The notes under the pieces were generated by a model. That model was not told where the DNA came from, did not search any database, and saw only the letters and a list, made by a program, of their open reading frames with translations. From Candidatus Bathyarchaeum sp. (GTDB lineage: Archaea; Thermoproteota; Bathyarchaeia; Bathyarchaeales; Bathyarchaeaceae), in assembly GCA_003096235.1 (NCBI GenBank), contig PIXT01000178.1:1-19794 (forward strand): a DNA stretch of 19,794 nt, written 5' to 3'. The position numbers were made by a program, and so were the translations under genes. Position 1 is the first letter of the stretch; every line of letters starts with the position of its first letter. Positions 1 to 7,267 of this stretch are shown here, one piece after another.

Positions 1-56
1 CCCTGAGGCGGCTGTCCCGTAGGGGTTCGAGGGTTCGAATCCCTCTCCCCGCACCA
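1..56 (+). tRNA. tRNA-Leu (GAG), 3' part, cut by window start
   Basis: The sequence begins inside the anticodon arm. The 7-base loop CTGAGGC (3-9) has anticodon GAG at 5-7 and is followed by the stem strand GGCTG (10-14). A long variable arm (about 15-28) marks a class II tRNA. The T arm is a perfect 5-bp stem, GAGGG (29-33) with CCCTC (41-45), enclosing the loop TTCGAAT (34-40). The 3' acceptor strand TCCCCGC (46-52), discriminator A (53) and encoded CCA (54-56) follow. Leu is called from the anticodon, the long variable arm and the acceptor strand, which would pair with a GCGGGGA 5' end as in archaeal tRNA-Leu. The 5' half lies outside the window. A T-rich stretch (68-74) may end transcription. 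Confidence 0.88.
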
Positions 57-93
57 AATTATTAGTTACCTTTTTCTGGTTCGAAATATTTGT

Positions 94-475
94 GGAGAAA
101 GCTTTTTGTTTGGTTCATCTGTTTAACAACTGGCTATGCGTCTGTTTACTGGTTTTCTTGTTTCTGTTTGTAGGCTTATTCTCATTAACGTGGGCTATGA
201 TTTTATCAATTATTGTTTTAGCTCTTAGAGGATTCGTTTACGCTTTCTATTCAGTATCTGTGCGTTCCCTTTCTATGGAAATGATTCCACGAGGCAAAAC
301 TGGGAATATTCACTGCGTTACTAGGTGCAGGTAGTGGATTAGATGTTTAACTGGACCAATAATGCCAAAAAATTTTGGTTTCGTTTACACGTTCATAGCG
401 TCCGCGACCTGTTTCTTTCTTAGCTTTGTAATATTCAAAATTCTCACAAGAAGCAGACACATAGAACTCCTGTAA
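94..475 (+). pseudogene. MFS transporter pseudogene (internally deleted copy of the 4671-5894 gene)
   Basis: This is a broken relative of the intact MFS gene at 4671-5894. Homology starts before the start codon: 94-148 matches about 4632-4683, including the shared AGAAAGCTTTTTG and CTGGCTATGCG. It then jumps to the last third of the gene, so about 150-475 matches about 5565-5894 and ends at the equivalent stop (TAA, 473-475). About 0.9 kb of the middle is missing and the junction is out of frame. In the C-terminal part, one extra G near 302 shifts the frame, and one missing base near 340 restores it. Preserved protein pieces include SLSMEMIPRGK and FIASATCFF. The many substitutions point to an old duplication. 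The 80-residue open frame starting at 92 is only the surviving C-terminal frame read through upstream DNA, so no functional protein is expected. Confidence 0.88.
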
Positions 476-489
476 ACAACCTTACTGAT

Positions 490-525
490 AGATGATCAGG
501 GGTTCAAATCTCACCCATCGCATCA
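490..525 (+). pseudogene. tRNA 3'-end-like fragment
   Basis: The stretch resembles the T arm and acceptor end of a tRNA. It has a 5' T-stem strand AGGGG (498-502), the loop TTCAAAT (503-509), a 3' strand CTCAC (510-514), an acceptor-like CCATCGC (515-521), A at 522, and TCA (523-525) where CCA would stand. Only three of the five T-stem pairs hold, and no matching 5' half or anticodon arm is visible upstream. It lies just after the transporter pseudogene and before the radical SAM gene. It is read as a decayed tRNA end, perhaps an old attachment site. A chance resemblance cannot be excluded. Confidence 0.4.
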
Positions 526-531
526 ACGCGG

Positions 532-545
532 AACTTCTCGAAGTT
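532..545. repeat. Perfect 6-bp inverted repeat (AACTTC-TC-GAAGTT)
   Basis: Arms 532-537 and 540-545 are exact inverted copies around a 2-bp centre. The repeat lies 6 bp after the tRNA-like fragment and about 160 bp before the radical SAM start. It could be an operator, a small hairpin, or part of an old attachment or recombination site. No T-tract follows, so it is not a convincing terminator. Confidence 0.35.
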
Positions 546-704
546 AGCAATTTAGTAAAGTCGAAATTTGGTTTTTGCAAAGATTGAATAGAAAATATGC
601 TGTGAACAGTTTTTTCGGAATTCTCCGTGCTGAGCGTGCCTGAATCACGATTTGTTTTTATTGGTTGTTTTTGTAATTGTTGGGTTATATCTTTGGTGTT
701 TAGA

Positions 705-2534
705 GTGGCGTTTAAGAGAATCTTGTTGGTGAAGCCGTCTGGAAGAAAAGGCTTGAGTTTTGCGTTTGATTTGATACCTACAGGTTTGGAGTACCTTGCT
801 GCGTATATCGAGGACGTTGTTGATGAAGTTCATATCGTTGACATGGAGTTGGATCACAGAAAACTCCAAGACATTATCGATCTTTACTACCCCGACTTGG
901 TGGGTATTTCATTATCTGCAACTGAGCATAACGAGAGTCTACGTCTCGCGAAGATTGCTAAGAAAAACGGGGTTACCACGGTTATTGGTGGGTATCATCC
1001 GACAAGTGTTCCTGACTTGATGCTTTCTTACCCGCAAATCGATATGGTTATTCGCAGTGAAGGAGAGCTTACTATGAAAGAACTTGTGGAAAAGGGGACT
1101 GCTGATAATGTTCTTGGTGTTTCTTACAAGAAGAACGGAACAATAATCCACAATGAGGATCGACCAAAAATTGAAAATCTGGATACCATTCCTTTTCCTG
1201 CACGGCATCTGAGACAATATCCGTACAAGAGCCAAAACCGCACAACAGATTGCGATGTGATCGTTATGTCTAGAGGTTGCAATGGACGCTGCAGTTTTTG
1301 TTGTGAACCTAGTATGAATTCGGGTACTTTGAGATGTCGATCACCAGAAAATGTTATGGAAGAAATTCTGCAGATGGCAGAGTATCACCAAAGAAAACCT
1401 CTGAGCGTCATCTTTGCAGACCCTAATTTTATGTGTAACCCATGTGGAGTTGATCGCCTTTGCGATTTATTGATGGACCACGATCTGAATATAGAATTTT
1501 GCGCCCTTGTTAGAGCAGATGCGATGGCAAAATATCCCGAGATTGTAAAAAAGATGTGTAACGCAGGTATCCTCAAATTTGAGATGGGTATAGAAAGCCC
1601 AAGTTCCAAGGATTTGAAAGCAACCAAAAAAGGCATCACAAATAAGGTTCACGGGAAAGCGGTTCAGATTATACGCGAAAACGGCGGCAGAGCAGGTGGC
1701 ACATTCGTGATAGGTCTCCCAGATCAAACGGCAGACGAAATCAAAACTTTTCCAACCTACGCAAAAGAGATTGGTTTAACAGGTGCTGCTTTTGGTATTG
1801 CAACACCTTTTCCTGGAACTGAATTCTACAAGCAACTTGATGAACAAGGAGTAATTGTTGAAACAAATTGGGACAATTTTGACGAGATGCACTCCGTTTA
1901 TAGAACTAAACATCTATCCAAAGAGATGATTGAAGAGCTGGCAACCTATTGTATGGCAAAGTTCTGGAATCTAGACACGTTCATTGATCAGGAGTTTGTT
2001 TCTCAGAAAAGAACTGTTCGAAAAAAGACGATAGTGGATTTTGTTCGTGAAAGAACCCTGAATCTAAACTTCATGGCAAATAATGGAAATGAATTACAGA
2101 AGGACAACTTTGGTCACCACATAAAGACATTTCTCAATGCTTACGTAGACCCTCGTGTGGAAACATATACTAGAACTGTGAGGATCCATGACGTTTTAGA
2201 AATGAGAAGAGCCCTTCGAATACTTGGATCTCAAAAGATTCAATGTACCTTAAACATTGATGAAACTGCTGTTAGTTTCGTGTTCAAGACAACTAACAAA
2301 ACTGTTGAGTATATCCGAGTTATTCATGGAAGACAGGACATCTCAACAATAAATCTTGATGTGGATTTAAAATGCATCTCTGAACCAAGCTATTCAAATC
2401 TGATAAAGATACCTGCTGTTCTATTTTCACATAATTTGAGCATCAAGAAACTATGGAACACCTTCAAGCTTTTTGTCGCAGTAGGAACAGAAGCTCTGAC
2501 CTCGAATCTGCAAGCCCCGCGCCCTCAAAACTGA
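705..2534 (+). CDS. Cobalamin-binding-type radical SAM protein with long C-terminal extension
   Basis: This 609-residue protein has the layout of B12-binding radical SAM enzymes (COG1032 type). An N-terminal Rossmann-like domain covers about residues 5-130 (LLVKPSG, then a region like DLVGISLSATEHNESL and VIGGYHPT). The radical SAM core follows with the 4Fe-4S motif C192-x3-C196-x2-C199 in SRGCNGRCSFC, and continues to about residue 400 (MGIES and FVIGLP motifs). Such enzymes often methylate or couple unactivated carbons, including in lipids. The last roughly 200 residues are not standard for the core, and residues about 505-595 look like an SCP2-type lipid-binding fold by pattern only. The open frame begins at GTG 627, but residues 1-26 of that frame are Phe/Cys-rich. 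GTG 705 lies directly before the conserved FKRILLVKP, and GTG 696 is an alternative. The gene sits alone between tRNA-like remnants. Its substrate is unknown. Confidence 0.85.
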   Translation: MAFKRILLVKPSGRKGLSFAFDLIPTGLEYLAAYIEDVVDEVHIVDMELDHRKLQDIIDLYYPDLVGISLSATEHNESLRLAKIAKKNGVTTVIGGYHPTSVPDLMLSYPQIDMVIRSEGELTMKELVEKGTADNVLGVSYKKNGTIIHNEDRPKIENLDTIPFPARHLRQYPYKSQNRTTDCDVIVMSRGCNGRCSFCCEPSMNSGTLRCRSPENVMEEILQMAEYHQRKPLSVIFADPNFMCNPCGVDRLCDLLMDHDLNIEFCALVRADAMAKYPEIVKKMCNAGILKFEMGIESPSSKDLKATKKGITNKVHGKAVQIIRENGGRAGGTFVIGLPDQTADEIKTFPTYAKEIGLTGAAFGIATPFPGTEFYKQLDEQGVIVETNWDNFDEMHSVYRTKHLSKEMIEELATYCMAKFWNLDTFIDQEFVSQKRTVRKKTIVDFVRERTLNLNFMANNGNELQKDNFGHHIKTFLNAYVDPRVETYTRTVRIHDVLEMRRALRILGSQKIQCTLNIDETAVSFVFKTTNKTVEYIRVIHGRQDISTINLDVDLKCISEPSYSNLIKIPAVLFSHNLSIKKLWNTFKLFVAVGTEALTSNLQAPRPQN

Positions 2535-2631
2535 ATGAAGCCGTAGCCCGGGAGCAGTTCGAACCCTCGTCAAGCATATTCTGAACATATTTTTACGGGT
2601 AAATTTGGGTGTGAATCCTCTCCCCGCACCA
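2535..2631 (+). pseudogene. Degraded tRNA-Leu remnant; 3' end repeats tRNA-Leu at window start
   Basis: The last 15 bases (2617-2631) are identical to the end of tRNA-Leu(GAG) at 42-56, including acceptor strand, discriminator and CCA. Upstream, 2607-2616 matches 31-40 at 8 of 10 positions, and one C is missing from the T stem, so the T arm can no longer form normally. Further upstream, GCCGTAGCCCGG (2540-2551) resembles a tRNA D arm, and TTCGAAC (2558-2564) is a second T-loop-like motif. The segment is therefore probably a decayed tRNA copy or an attachment-site remnant. A functional tRNA is unlikely. Assignment of the 5' portion is weak; the 3' match is strong. Confidence 0.6.
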
Positions 2632-2731
2632 TTTTACTAGTAAATTATAAAACATGCTCAAAATCCATTATTTTTTCTAGGGAGAAAAGGCTTTTAGGAA
2701 CTTTGAAGTTGATGACAAACTGTGAAGTACA

Positions 2732-3397
2732 TTGCCGTATTGCGAAAACTGTGGAAAAGAAATCAAGATCACTTCAAAATTTTGTGGACGATGCGGTTCT
2801 CCCGTAAACATTGATGCCCAACCAGCAGTTGACAGCTCACCTGAACATGTAGTTGCGGCACCGCAACCTGCGCCAACGCAAGCCAACTCTGAGCCTGTGT
2901 TAGGGGTTTTGGTGTTAAGGAAACAAAAATCTCTTGGCAGGTATGACACTTTTTCGGGTGTGTTGACTGGTCAGCGGATTATTTTTGCTCAAATGACTGG
3001 AGATATGATAAAAACTGCTGTTAAGCAAGCCAGAGAAGAGGCTAAATCTGAAGGCAAGGGCTTTTTTGGTCAATGGGCTGACCAGCTTAAAGCTTCGGCA
3101 TCTTTTGCGCAGCGTTACTATAGTATGGAGCCTTCAACGGTTTTGTCTGAGACCCAAGGCAACTTTGCGGTTCAAAATGGTTATGTAAACGAAGTTAAGT
3201 TGAAGCTGAAAGATACTGGGAATCAGAATAATCTGCGTGAGTTTGAGATTGAATTTAAATCGAGTTCTGGGAAGTACAAATTTAGAATGGATGAAAACAA
3301 TGACTACGTGAAGGTGCTAAAACAGGTTTATGGTGACCGCGTGAAAACTCCACGTGGGTACTTCAGTAAGGGCGGACTACGGTTTAGCATTGGCTAA
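2732..3397 (+). CDS. Zinc-ribbon protein with C-terminal PH-like domain (hypothetical)
   Basis: This 221-residue protein starts with a short zinc ribbon: two CxxC pairs (CENC near residues 4-7 and CGRC near 18-21), the common archaeal zinc-ribbon type. A Pro/Ala/Gln-rich linker (about 28-55) follows, then a compact domain (about 56-215) with alternating beta-strand patterns (VLVLRKQKS, GVLTGQRIIFAQ, REFEIEFKSSSGKYKFRM). This resembles a PH- or GRAM-like fold, but that is pattern-level inference. No signal peptide or membrane segment is seen. TTG 2732 is the start because an in-frame TGA lies three codons upstream (2723-2725). The stop overlaps the stop of the convergent gene by 2 bases (TAA 3395-3397 against 3394-3396). 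The ribbon matches those on the SPFH protein at 14383-15456. Function unknown. Confidence 0.8.
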   Translation: MPYCENCGKEIKITSKFCGRCGSPVNIDAQPAVDSSPEHVVAAPQPAPTQANSEPVLGVLVLRKQKSLGRYDTFSGVLTGQRIIFAQMTGDMIKTAVKQAREEAKSEGKGFFGQWADQLKASASFAQRYYSMEPSTVLSETQGNFAVQNGYVNEVKLKLKDTGNQNNLREFEIEFKSSSGKYKFRMDENNDYVKVLKQVYGDRVKTPRGYFSKGGLRFSIG

Positions 3398-4479
3398 TTG
3401 GCGTTTTCTTGATGTATTTCATGGCTCTGTGGAATTCCATCAAGTTCGTTTTCATCTAGCCAATGGAACACGTAATATCCGTTTGTGTATTCGTTGAGGT
3501 TCTTGGAAATTACTTCTTTAAAGTATATTCCAGATGCCCATGTTCCCTTCCAGCCAACGCCGTACATAACAAAAAAGGCGTTGTCGCCTACTTTGTCATA
3601 AAACGCCATAACCGTGAACATGTCCTCACAGTATTTGGGATTATCAATGATTGACAAAGGAAGTTCGCCAATGATTGCGTCTGCTCGGTTCTCAAAAAAG
3701 AGGTTGTTGTTGTCTATTTTGATTTTAACGGGTGTGAGCTCTTTGACGGTTTCATAGTAGTTCACGACTTTGTTAGCGAATTTGCCTCCGAACAGTGCGA
3801 TTGTTGAATTGTGTATAGTGGTGGTGTTTATTGCTCCTGAAGGCAACAGCCAATGTTGTGCGGTGTTAAAACCGTAATGTTGAGTGTTTGCGCAAAGGTT
3901 TCTTATGGTTTCGCCTGATGTACAATCGTAGGTTGATTCTGCTCGATTCTGGAATAAGGGATCAGTGTAAATGAAGTATACTGTGTTAGCGGGAGCATCC
4001 AATATCTGTTCTCCAGCAACTTGGTATACGTCACGAGTGCATTCTTTGCAGCCTATTATTATGTCAAAACTGAAGTTTGTTACTCCTGTGGTTTCAGGAG
4101 AAATTGACAAGGCTAGCTGTATAGGTTTTACTTGGTTTTTGTGGATGGAATAACCATTGTAGTCCCAAGATAATTTTATGGTTTGCTCTGCAGTTTGTGG
4201 CAACCAGTTTTCTGTTGTTAAGTCTAGTACAATGGAGCTGTCGCCTTCGTTTCGCAGGTAAATGTTAAAATTTTGGGTTTGTCCCGCGAAGTTGTTTCCC
4301 CAGTCTAGTGAGTGTACTGTGTTTTGGCAAGTTGTGTCCCAATATGCTTGAACTGAATTTGATGTTTCAACTGCGGACACGCTTAGAACGTTTGTTCGGG
4401 GAAATAGTACTGTAGTCTCAACGATTGTTAACAATGCAACAAACAGCAAAATTGGAACATATGGTTTTTTATGTTGCAA
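3394..4479 (-). CDS. Exported protein with N-terminal signal/anchor, unknown function
   Basis: This 361-residue protein begins with a basic, hydrophobic segment (about residues 6-35, containing PILLFVALLTIVETTVLF) that should act as a signal peptide or anchor. Residues about 45-150 look like an immunoglobulin-like beta domain of the kind seen in archaeal surface proteins (FNIYLRNEGDSSIVLDLTTENW). The second half (about 160-350) contains a stretch resembling archaeal surface-protein modules (STIALFGGKFANKVVNYYE). Cysteine pairs in CKEC and elsewhere could form disulfides outside the cell. The TTG start at 4479 is supported by a Shine-Dalgarno-like AGGGG 7 bases upstream on the minus strand. 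It is divergent from the MFS transporter, with about 190 bp between them, and convergent with the zinc-ribbon gene. No enzymatic motif is recognised. Confidence 0.75.
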   Translation of the reverse strand: MQHKKPYVPILLFVALLTIVETTVLFPRTNVLSVSAVETSNSVQAYWDTTCQNTVHSLDWGNNFAGQTQNFNIYLRNEGDSSIVLDLTTENWLPQTAEQTIKLSWDYNGYSIHKNQVKPIQLALSISPETTGVTNFSFDIIIGCKECTRDVYQVAGEQILDAPANTVYFIYTDPLFQNRAESTYDCTSGETIRNLCANTQHYGFNTAQHWLLPSGAINTTTIHNSTIALFGGKFANKVVNYYETVKELTPVKIKIDNNNLFFENRADAIIGELPLSIIDNPKYCEDMFTVMAFYDKVGDNAFFVMYGVGWKGTWASGIYFKEVISKNLNEYTNGYYVFHWLDENELDGIPQSHEIHQENAN

Positions 4480-4670
4480 TCTGTTTCCCCTGATGTTGTT
4501 AACATTTTACTTTTCACTAACAGTTAAGTTTTGGGGTAATGTGACGTTACTTATGGTGTAAATGAATTGTTTGTATGCTGCCCAACCATCAAAAGCACCC
4601 ATACAACAGCGCAAACAACAATGTTGACGGCAGAAAGCTTTTTGTTCACCTCCCCTGTTGAACACTGGCT

Positions 4671-5894
4671 ATGCGTTCGTTTATCGGATTTATTTTCCAC
4701 AAAATATCCTTTGGACTTTTGTCGGTTCTGTTGCCGCTCTATATCACTCAGGTCATCAGCGGAGGCAATTTGTCAGTTTGGGGTTTAATTGCATCTGCGG
4801 CAACGTTTATTGCAATTCCGTTCTCTTTCATGTGGGGTTATCTGTGCGACGCTACAAGACGTTACCGTTTCTTTATTTTGTTGTCTTTTTCTGCCGTAAC
4901 TTTGCTACTTTACATGTTCTCCTTAACAGTTGATTTGCTATTGCTTGGATTCGTATACGTCTTCATTGTTGTTTTTCGTGTTGCATATGAACCATCAAAA
5001 AATGTGCTGATTGCCGAAAACTATTCTCACAGAGACTGGAAACGCGGCTTTGCAGTCTATGCTGCCTTGACTGAAATCGGGTGGGTTACAGGACTGTTTT
5101 TGGGTTTTCTGTTAACTCTACTGGGGTACAGTAGCGCCACTTTACTAACAATTTGTATCGTCCTGAGCTTTGCATCTTTCATCCTGTCAGCAATTTTTGT
5201 GAGCGACCCAGCGTTAACCTTCGAACGGGGACTGGTTACCATAGAACGGTCATTTAGTTTGGTTCAAAGAGGAGTAGAGCTACTAGCGGGACTGAATTTT
5301 GACAGGTATGATTCAGGTGAGCTAAACCGCGAGAACGTGTATGCTCTGTGTTTTGGTTTAATGTTGTTCTCTCTTGCAACAAGCATGTTTTTTACGCCTT
5401 TACCGATTTTCTTTGCTCAGAGTTTGTCTCTGTCAACAAGCACAATATTTGCTTTGTTTCTGATCAATTCATTAGGTTGCCTTATAGGATATGTTTCGAT
5501 GAAAAGAAACCACCATAACGTAAACGAAACATCGACAACAACACGGGTCTCTGTGCTTCGAGGCGTGCTTGTCTTTGCCTTACTGTTTGTCGGATATTTG
5601 TCATTCACTTGGGCAATACTGCTATCCGTTACAGTCTTGGTCATTAGCGGATTCATTTACGCTCTTTACTCAGTCTCTGTGCTTTCCCTGTCAATGGAAG
5701 TAATTCCACGAGGCAAAGCCGGAGTATTCACCGCATTACTAGGAGCAGGCAGCGGAATTGGATGCTTAACTGGACCAATAATAGCCGAAAACTTCGGTTT
5801 CTCTTACATGTTCATAGCGTCCGCAACATGCTTTTTCTTCAGTTTTATAGCATTCAAAATTTTCGCGAGAAACAGGCACATAGACTTCATGTAA
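4671..5894 (+). CDS. Major facilitator superfamily transporter
   Basis: This 407-residue integral membrane protein has about 12 hydrophobic helices and the usual MFS length. The loop between helices 2 and 3 carries a motif A-like sequence (WGYLCDATRRYRFF, about residues 55-68). A longer polar loop in the middle (about 185-225) separates the two six-helix halves. The substrate cannot be read from the sequence; the closest general picture is a drug or sugar efflux-type permease. ATG 4671 is the start because an in-frame TGA lies four codons upstream. No clear Shine-Dalgarno is present. A diverged, internally deleted copy, including about 40 bp of the leader, lies at 94-475 next to a tRNA gene. 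This locus has therefore been duplicated in this lineage. Confidence 0.9.
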   Translation: MRSFIGFIFHKISFGLLSVLLPLYITQVISGGNLSVWGLIASAATFIAIPFSFMWGYLCDATRRYRFFILLSFSAVTLLLYMFSLTVDLLLLGFVYVFIVVFRVAYEPSKNVLIAENYSHRDWKRGFAVYAALTEIGWVTGLFLGFLLTLLGYSSATLLTICIVLSFASFILSAIFVSDPALTFERGLVTIERSFSLVQRGVELLAGLNFDRYDSGELNRENVYALCFGLMLFSLATSMFFTPLPIFFAQSLSLSTSTIFALFLINSLGCLIGYVSMKRNHHNVNETSTTTRVSVLRGVLVFALLFVGYLSFTWAILLSVTVLVISGFIYALYSVSVLSLSMEVIPRGKAGVFTALLGAGSGIGCLTGPIIAENFGFSYMFIASATCFFFSFIAFKIFARNRHIDFM

Positions 5895-6015
5895 AAAAAT
5901 TTCATGCATCCCCAGATTGTTAAGCAACATGACATCTAAGGTGAAGCACTAAAACAATTATGTGAAAAAATTGTTCGGTTAGATTACCGAATTTCAAGTT
6001 GGCACATGCATTGGA

Positions 6016-6255
6016 CTATGTTCTTTGGAAAATGCTGTGGTTTTCTTTTCTTTTTTGTCGTTTGTCGCTGCGTATTGCCCATGCATTTTTCATGTCAAAC
6101 TTGTTGCTCAAGACAGGTCGTTCTGCTTGATTACTTCTGCGTTTTGAGAAACATGTTCGGCAGTAAACTGGTTTGCCTTTTGTGGGTTCAAAAGGAACTG
6201 TAGTAGCTTTGCCGCATTCAGTGCATTTAACGTCAAACATCTTTTTTTCGGACAT
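6016..6255 (-). CDS. CxxC-x17-CxxC zinc-binding small protein
   Basis: This 79-residue protein contains CTEC (about residues 11-14), a 17-residue spacer, then CRTC (about 32-35). That is the signature of the CxxC-x17-CxxC family of small presumed zinc-binding proteins widespread in archaea and bacteria. The tail is strongly basic (KRQKRKENHS), suggesting nucleic-acid or ribosome contact; this is inference. The ATG at 6255 has a strong Shine-Dalgarno (GAGGTGA on the minus strand, 6262-6268). A good TATA box (TTTATAAG, minus strand, about 6362-6369) would start the transcript near 6340, giving a leader of about 85 bases. The molecular role of the family is not settled. Confidence 0.8.
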   Translation of the reverse strand: MSEKKMFDVKCTECGKATTVPFEPTKGKPVYCRTCFSKRRSNQAERPVLSNKFDMKNAWAIRSDKRQKRKENHSIFQRT

Positions 6256-6361
6256 ATAGATTCACCTCGGCATACTTGTATAGAACAGAATCCAATTATT
6301 CGGTAGGGATAAGCCCCTGTGATAACAGAAAACTCTTCAACTATACTCATGTTTGCACCCT

Positions 6362-6369
6362 CTTATAAA
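6362..6369 (-). promoter_or_regulatory. TATA box for the CxxC-x17-CxxC gene
   Basis: The minus strand reads TTTATAAG here, a close match to the archaeal TATA consensus. At the usual spacing of about 26 bp, transcription would start near 6340. That is upstream of the Shine-Dalgarno (6262-6268) and ATG (6255), leaving an unusually long leader for an archaeal mRNA. No other equally good TATA is seen closer to the gene. Confidence 0.5.
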
Positions 6370-6547
6370 CTGGAGGATTAAAACGAGCCAGATATCTAGT
6401 TGATGAACACACCACAATTAAAATGTCGAATTCTTGTTATTCGCGTTTACACTTTCGCCGATTGACTAGACAATAAGTAATGATGGGTGTTGCCCTAGAA
6501 TTGAAAGTTTTTAGCACACCCTCGCACTCTGTTTTTATGATGATTTC

Positions 6548-6763
6548 ATGTCCAAGGAACTGGAGAAACAAGGTTGGGTTAAACGTACTACTATTGATGA
6601 ACCTAGACTAAGTGAGATTGTTTCCGAGTACAAATCTTTAGGATACGAAGTCCACTTGGAACCTGTACACCTTGAAGACGTAGATGCACAATGCAAAAAA
6701 TGCTACGAAAATCAGAGTGATAAAATCAAAACTGTTTATGTTCGCAAAAGAAAGCAAGCCTGA
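6548..6763 (+). CDS. Small conserved-looking protein with CxxC knuckle, unknown function
   Basis: This 71-residue basic protein has a possible N-terminal helix, then an alpha/beta pattern (RLSEIVSEYKSLGYEVHLEPV) and one CKKC pair near residues 49-52. A single CxxC could bind a metal with a partner subunit or form a disulfide. ATG 6548 is the first in-frame ATG. There is no clear Shine-Dalgarno, but TTTTTATGA just upstream could be part of a promoter for a short or leaderless mRNA. The reading frame is complete and followed by a hairpin and T-tract (6755-6783). I do not recognise a named family. Confidence 0.65.
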   Translation: MSKELEKQGWVKRTTIDEPRLSEIVSEYKSLGYEVHLEPVHLEDVDAQCKKCYENQSDKIKTVYVRKRKQA

Positions 6764-6783
6764 TTGCTTGTTTACCTTTTTTT
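6755..6783 (+). terminator. Hairpin plus T-tract terminator
   Basis: CAAGC (6755-6759) pairs with GCTTG (6766-6770) across a 6-base loop, and T7 (6777-6783) follows shortly after. The 5' arm lies in the last codons of the upstream small gene. The T-tract reaches the end of the convergent gene at 6782. Archaeal polymerase stops mainly at T-tracts, so this should end the plus-strand transcript. Confidence 0.55.
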
Positions 6784-6988
6784 AAATGTAGTAACGATGA
6801 TTTGTTGTCTTTTTTATTTCGCCAAGAAAAACGCCAGCGAAATAATTTAGCCAGTATTGCTCCTGCACATCCAGTTTTGCTTCTTCAAAGGTTACAGCGG
6901 TTTCTTTAGACGTAGCTCCTGCTTTTTCCAATTTGCGGATAAGTCTTTGCTGCATTTTAAATTGAATCCCACCCATAGCCAAATTCAT
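6782..6988 (-). CDS. Small helical protein, unknown function
   Basis: This 68-residue protein has an amphipathic helical N-terminus (IQFKMQQRLIRKLEKAGA) and a second part that could form a small winged or hairpin fold (DVQEQYWLNYFAGVFLGEI). No cysteines, signal peptide or clear membrane helix are present. The ATG at 6988 is supported by GGAGAG a few bases upstream on the minus strand. A second in-frame ATG four codons later is possible. It converges on the preceding small gene, with only about 18 bp between the stops. I do not recognise the family. Confidence 0.6.
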   Translation of the reverse strand: MNLAMGGIQFKMQQRLIRKLEKAGATSKETAVTFEEAKLDVQEQYWLNYFAGVFLGEIKKTTNHRYYI

Positions 6989-7120
6989 TTCTCTCCTTCA
7001 TATTATCTCTAAATGTAGAAAACTCAGTAACGACAACAGTGCATCGTCAATGTCTACTAAGAGAATTCTTCCGAAACATAGTACAGCGTCGTGCCTTATT
7101 AAGACAGCCCATTTTTTAAT

Positions 7121-7164
7121 ACCAAAAACCGTAAACGGTTGATTATTCCACAATTTTCATTGTG
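7121..7164 (-). terminator. Two hairpins downstream of the methyltransferase gene
   Basis: Two perfect 6-bp inverted repeats lie about 105-145 bp beyond the methyltransferase stop. One is CACAAT-TTTC-ATTGTG (7149-7164). The other is AACCGT-AA-ACGGTT (7127-7140), which on the minus strand runs directly into a short T-run (TTTTTGG). The second fits a minus-strand terminator for the methyltransferase transcript. Operator sites are the alternative reading. Confidence 0.4.
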
Positions 7165-7267
7165 CAAATTCCTAACTTTTTGTATAGTTCGCGGGTTCAA
7201 ACTGTCCTCATAATACAAACGATAATACTTAGTACACATCAAAATAGTCTGCCAGAACGCTAACTTG

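Noticed and set aside
4536..4550. Imperfect palindrome GTAATGTGACGTTAC before the MFS gene
   Set aside because: One mismatched pair and no sign of a second copy; it is 120 bp from the start and could easily arise by chance in this promoter region.
6108..6350. Minus-strand 80-codon frame overlapping the CxxC-x17-CxxC gene
   Set aside because: Its ATG lies upstream of the transcription start predicted from the TATA box, its second half is the zinc-protein gene read in another frame, and it has no recognisable domain.
7186..7212. T-arm-like sequence (GCGGGTTCAAAC) downstream of the methyltransferase
   Set aside because: The flanking bases do not form a T stem and no acceptor or CCA end follows, so it is not counted as a tRNA remnant.
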